Source: Chloroflexota bacterium
GTDB taxonomy: Bacteria > Chloroflexota > Dehalococcoidia > Tepidiformales > Tepidiformaceae
DNA length: 8,047 bases
Direction: 5' to 3'
NCBI GenBank assembly: GCA_021823905.1
Contig: JAKALX010000161.1
Coordinates: 1-8,047, forward strand
Part shown: piece after piece, positions 6,922 to 8,047 of the stretch
How positions within the stretch are numbered: the first letter of the stretch is position 1
How the letters are laid out: the number at the start of each line of letters is the position of its first letter
Program-made: the position numbers and the translations under genes
The notes under the pieces: generated by a model
The model's input: only the letters and a program-made list of their open reading frames with translations
Databases searched by the model: none
Told to the model about the DNA's origin: nothing

Positions 6922-7977
6922 CTATGCTCGGGACAGCCACAAAGGATGAAGGGCGTGAACATAGCTGCCGCCGACCATCCGAATCCGTCCCGCGCTGACA
7001 AGCTGCTCCACCCACGACGGGTGCTGGAACGCAGCGTCGACGTCGAACGGGACCTCGAAACCGGAGGGGCCGAGCGCCTCCTCGCAGCGGAGTTCGCGTG
7101 GGATCAGCGAGACCACATCCGGGAGCGACACCTCGCTGGCCATAAGCAGCATCCGGCCAGACTCAGTGAGCATCGTGCTTGCGGACCGCAGCAGCACTGC
7201 GACAAGCGAAAGCCCGGCAACCGCCGATGCACGGTACCGAGCTGACTCGAACCGGAGGCTGTCGGGCGGGTCGGGGATGTACGGCGGGTTGCAGACAATC
7301 AGGTCAAACGGTCGCGGAAACAACTCACACTCGAACGCGGCGTGAGACAGAAACCTGGTCGCTGTTGACGGAAAGGCATTGATGTTCAGGTTCTTGTCGG
7401 TGCACGCGACGGCACGAAAGTTCGTGTCGATGGCGAATAGCTCCTCGAGAGCTTGAGCATGACACGCAACTGAAGCACTGAGCATGCCGCTACCACTGCC
7501 GACCTCGAGGACGCGGCGAACCGGCGAAGGTTCGGCCGTGAGGTACCCGCGGAGGATCTCGGCCAGGACGAGCGTGTCGATACTCGGGCCAGACACGGTG
7601 GATTCGGTGCGTCGATCGACGTGAATGAGCGTCCCGGCATGCGCAATGACCTTGTGGCCACTCTCAACGATGTTCTTGATGCGGTTGCGCGTCCGAGGGG
7701 TGGTCGCGCTGCCACTTATTGCCCACAGGTCGAACGCCGCACGTGGGTTGTCGATGACGGCGACCGGGGTCAATTCAGGCACGGGGCCGGAGAACTCATA
7801 GTCGACGACGATGCACGTTGACAGGCCTGCAACGTATGCCAGTACGCCGCCGTCCAGCGGGAGGTCAGCCCGCACGCGTGCGCGCTGCAGCGAGTCGGAC
7901 AGCACCCGCGAGAAGTGGTCACACGTGATGAAGAGGATCTGCGTGGCGGGGGAGGCGCCAAGGGGCGAGTGCTCCAC
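6922..7977 (-). CDS. Class I SAM-dependent methyltransferase, PrmC/HemK-like, with extra N-terminal region
   Basis: From the GTG at 7977 this is a 351-residue protein. The Rossmann methyltransferase core is clear: SAM-binding motif I VLEVGSGSGMLS (156-167), acidic motif II in AIDTN (182-186), and catalytic NPPY (230-233) preceded by FDLIVC. NPPY is shared by N-methyltransferases acting on glutamine (PrmC/HemK), adenine or guanine in RNA and DNA, and small molecules, so the substrate is open. GPSIDT before motif I resembles the substrate-side segment of PrmC-like enzymes. The first ~110 residues are a separate region with CIVVD and VAVIDNPRAAF, reminiscent of the N-terminal domains of LpxD or MurE/MurF; this is a weak resemblance. 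GGAGG 6 nt upstream supports the GTG, but the frame stays open for 23 more codons to the window edge, so the true gene may begin outside. It is the first visible gene of the leftward operon. Confidence 0.78.
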   Translation of the reverse strand: MEHSPLGASPATQILFITCDHFSRVLSDSLQRARVRADLPLDGGVLAYVAGLSTCIVVDYEFSGPVPELTPVAVIDNPRAAFDLWAISGSATTPRTRNRIKNIVESGHKVIAHAGTLIHVDRRTESTVSGPSIDTLVLAEILRGYLTAEPSPVRRVLEVGSGSGMLSASVACHAQALEELFAIDTNFRAVACTDKNLNINAFPSTATRFLSHAAFECELFPRPFDLIVCNPPYIPDPPDSLRFESARYRASAVAGLSLVAVLLRSASTMLTESGRMLLMASEVSLPDVVSLIPRELRCEEALGPSGFEVPFDVDAAFQHPSWVEQLVSAGRIRMVGGSYVHALHPLWLSRA

Positions 7978-7983
7978 GTCGCG

Positions 7984-7988
7984 CCTCC
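7984..7988 (-). promoter_or_regulatory. Shine-Dalgarno site before the GTG at 7977
   Basis: Read on the minus strand, GGAGG lies 6 nt upstream of the GTG at 7977. It is the strongest argument that the methyltransferase gene starts inside the window. The competing reading is that these bases are Trp-Arg codons of a longer protein, because the frame is open through this site. Confidence 0.45.
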
Positions 7989-8005
7989 AATCATCGATGT
8001 GCTCA

Positions 8006-8029
8006 AGCCACCAAGCTAGGCTGGTGGCT
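8006..8029. repeat. Perfect 8-bp inverted repeat upstream of the methyltransferase start
   Basis: AGCCACCA (8006-8013) and TGGTGGCT (8022-8029) are perfect reverse complements around an 8-nt loop containing CTAG. The hairpin ends about 28 nt before the GTG at 7977. It could be an operator, a leader hairpin or the terminator stem of an upstream gene; no T-tract follows on either strand. If the methyltransferase frame extends to the edge, it lies inside coding sequence instead. Confidence 0.4.
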
Positions 8030-8047
8030 GGCCCGTCGAAGATCCGG

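Noticed and set aside
6922..7977. Methyltransferase as the DISARM methylase
   Set aside because: It is on the opposite strand, separated by four genes from the triplet, small, and PrmC/HemK-like. It lacks cytosine-methylase motifs and the size of DrmMI.
1..8047. CRISPR array, insertion sequence or integrase
   Set aside because: No regularly spaced repeats, transposase or recombinase motifs were seen on either strand.

Overview
This is a high-GC bacterial window (about 60-65% GC by eye). All seven complete genes have GTG or TTG as their best start, which fits an actinomycete-like or other high-GC lineage. Nothing in the window fixes the taxon.

Left third (1-3873, + strand): three tightly packed genes match the core of the DISARM anti-phage system. 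They are the C-terminal part of a DrmA-type helicase (its 5' end lies outside the window), a complete DrmB-type protein (zinc ribbons plus a C-terminal DUF1998 domain), and a short single-HKD phospholipase-D-like protein (DrmC). They are separated by only 6 nt each and should be one transcript. DISARM is known to restrict incoming phage DNA, with DrmA and DrmB forming a helicase complex that senses DNA. No DISARM methyltransferase, DrmD or DrmE is visible, so the class cannot be assigned here.

Middle (3874-5447): about 405 nt without a convincing gene. It holds a possible gene remnant on the minus strand, a weak promoter candidate and a strong ribosome binding site. Then comes a translationally coupled pair on the + strand: a predicted three-helix membrane protein of unknown family, and a HAD phosphatase resembling 5'(3')-deoxyribonucleotidases (NT5C type).

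Right part (5514 to the right edge, - strand): three closely spaced genes read leftward. In transcription order they encode a class I SAM-dependent methyltransferase with a PrmC/HemK-like NPPY motif and an extra N-terminal region, an unrecognised protein with a striking tryptophan-rich motif, and a second, unrelated HAD-superfamily phosphatase. The two gene sets converge at 5448-5513.

The DISARM core is the firm functional call. The two modules beside it (membrane protein plus nucleotidase; methyltransferase plus Trp-rich protein plus HAD) lie next to a defence locus and may be accessory or independent systems. That link rests on position alone.
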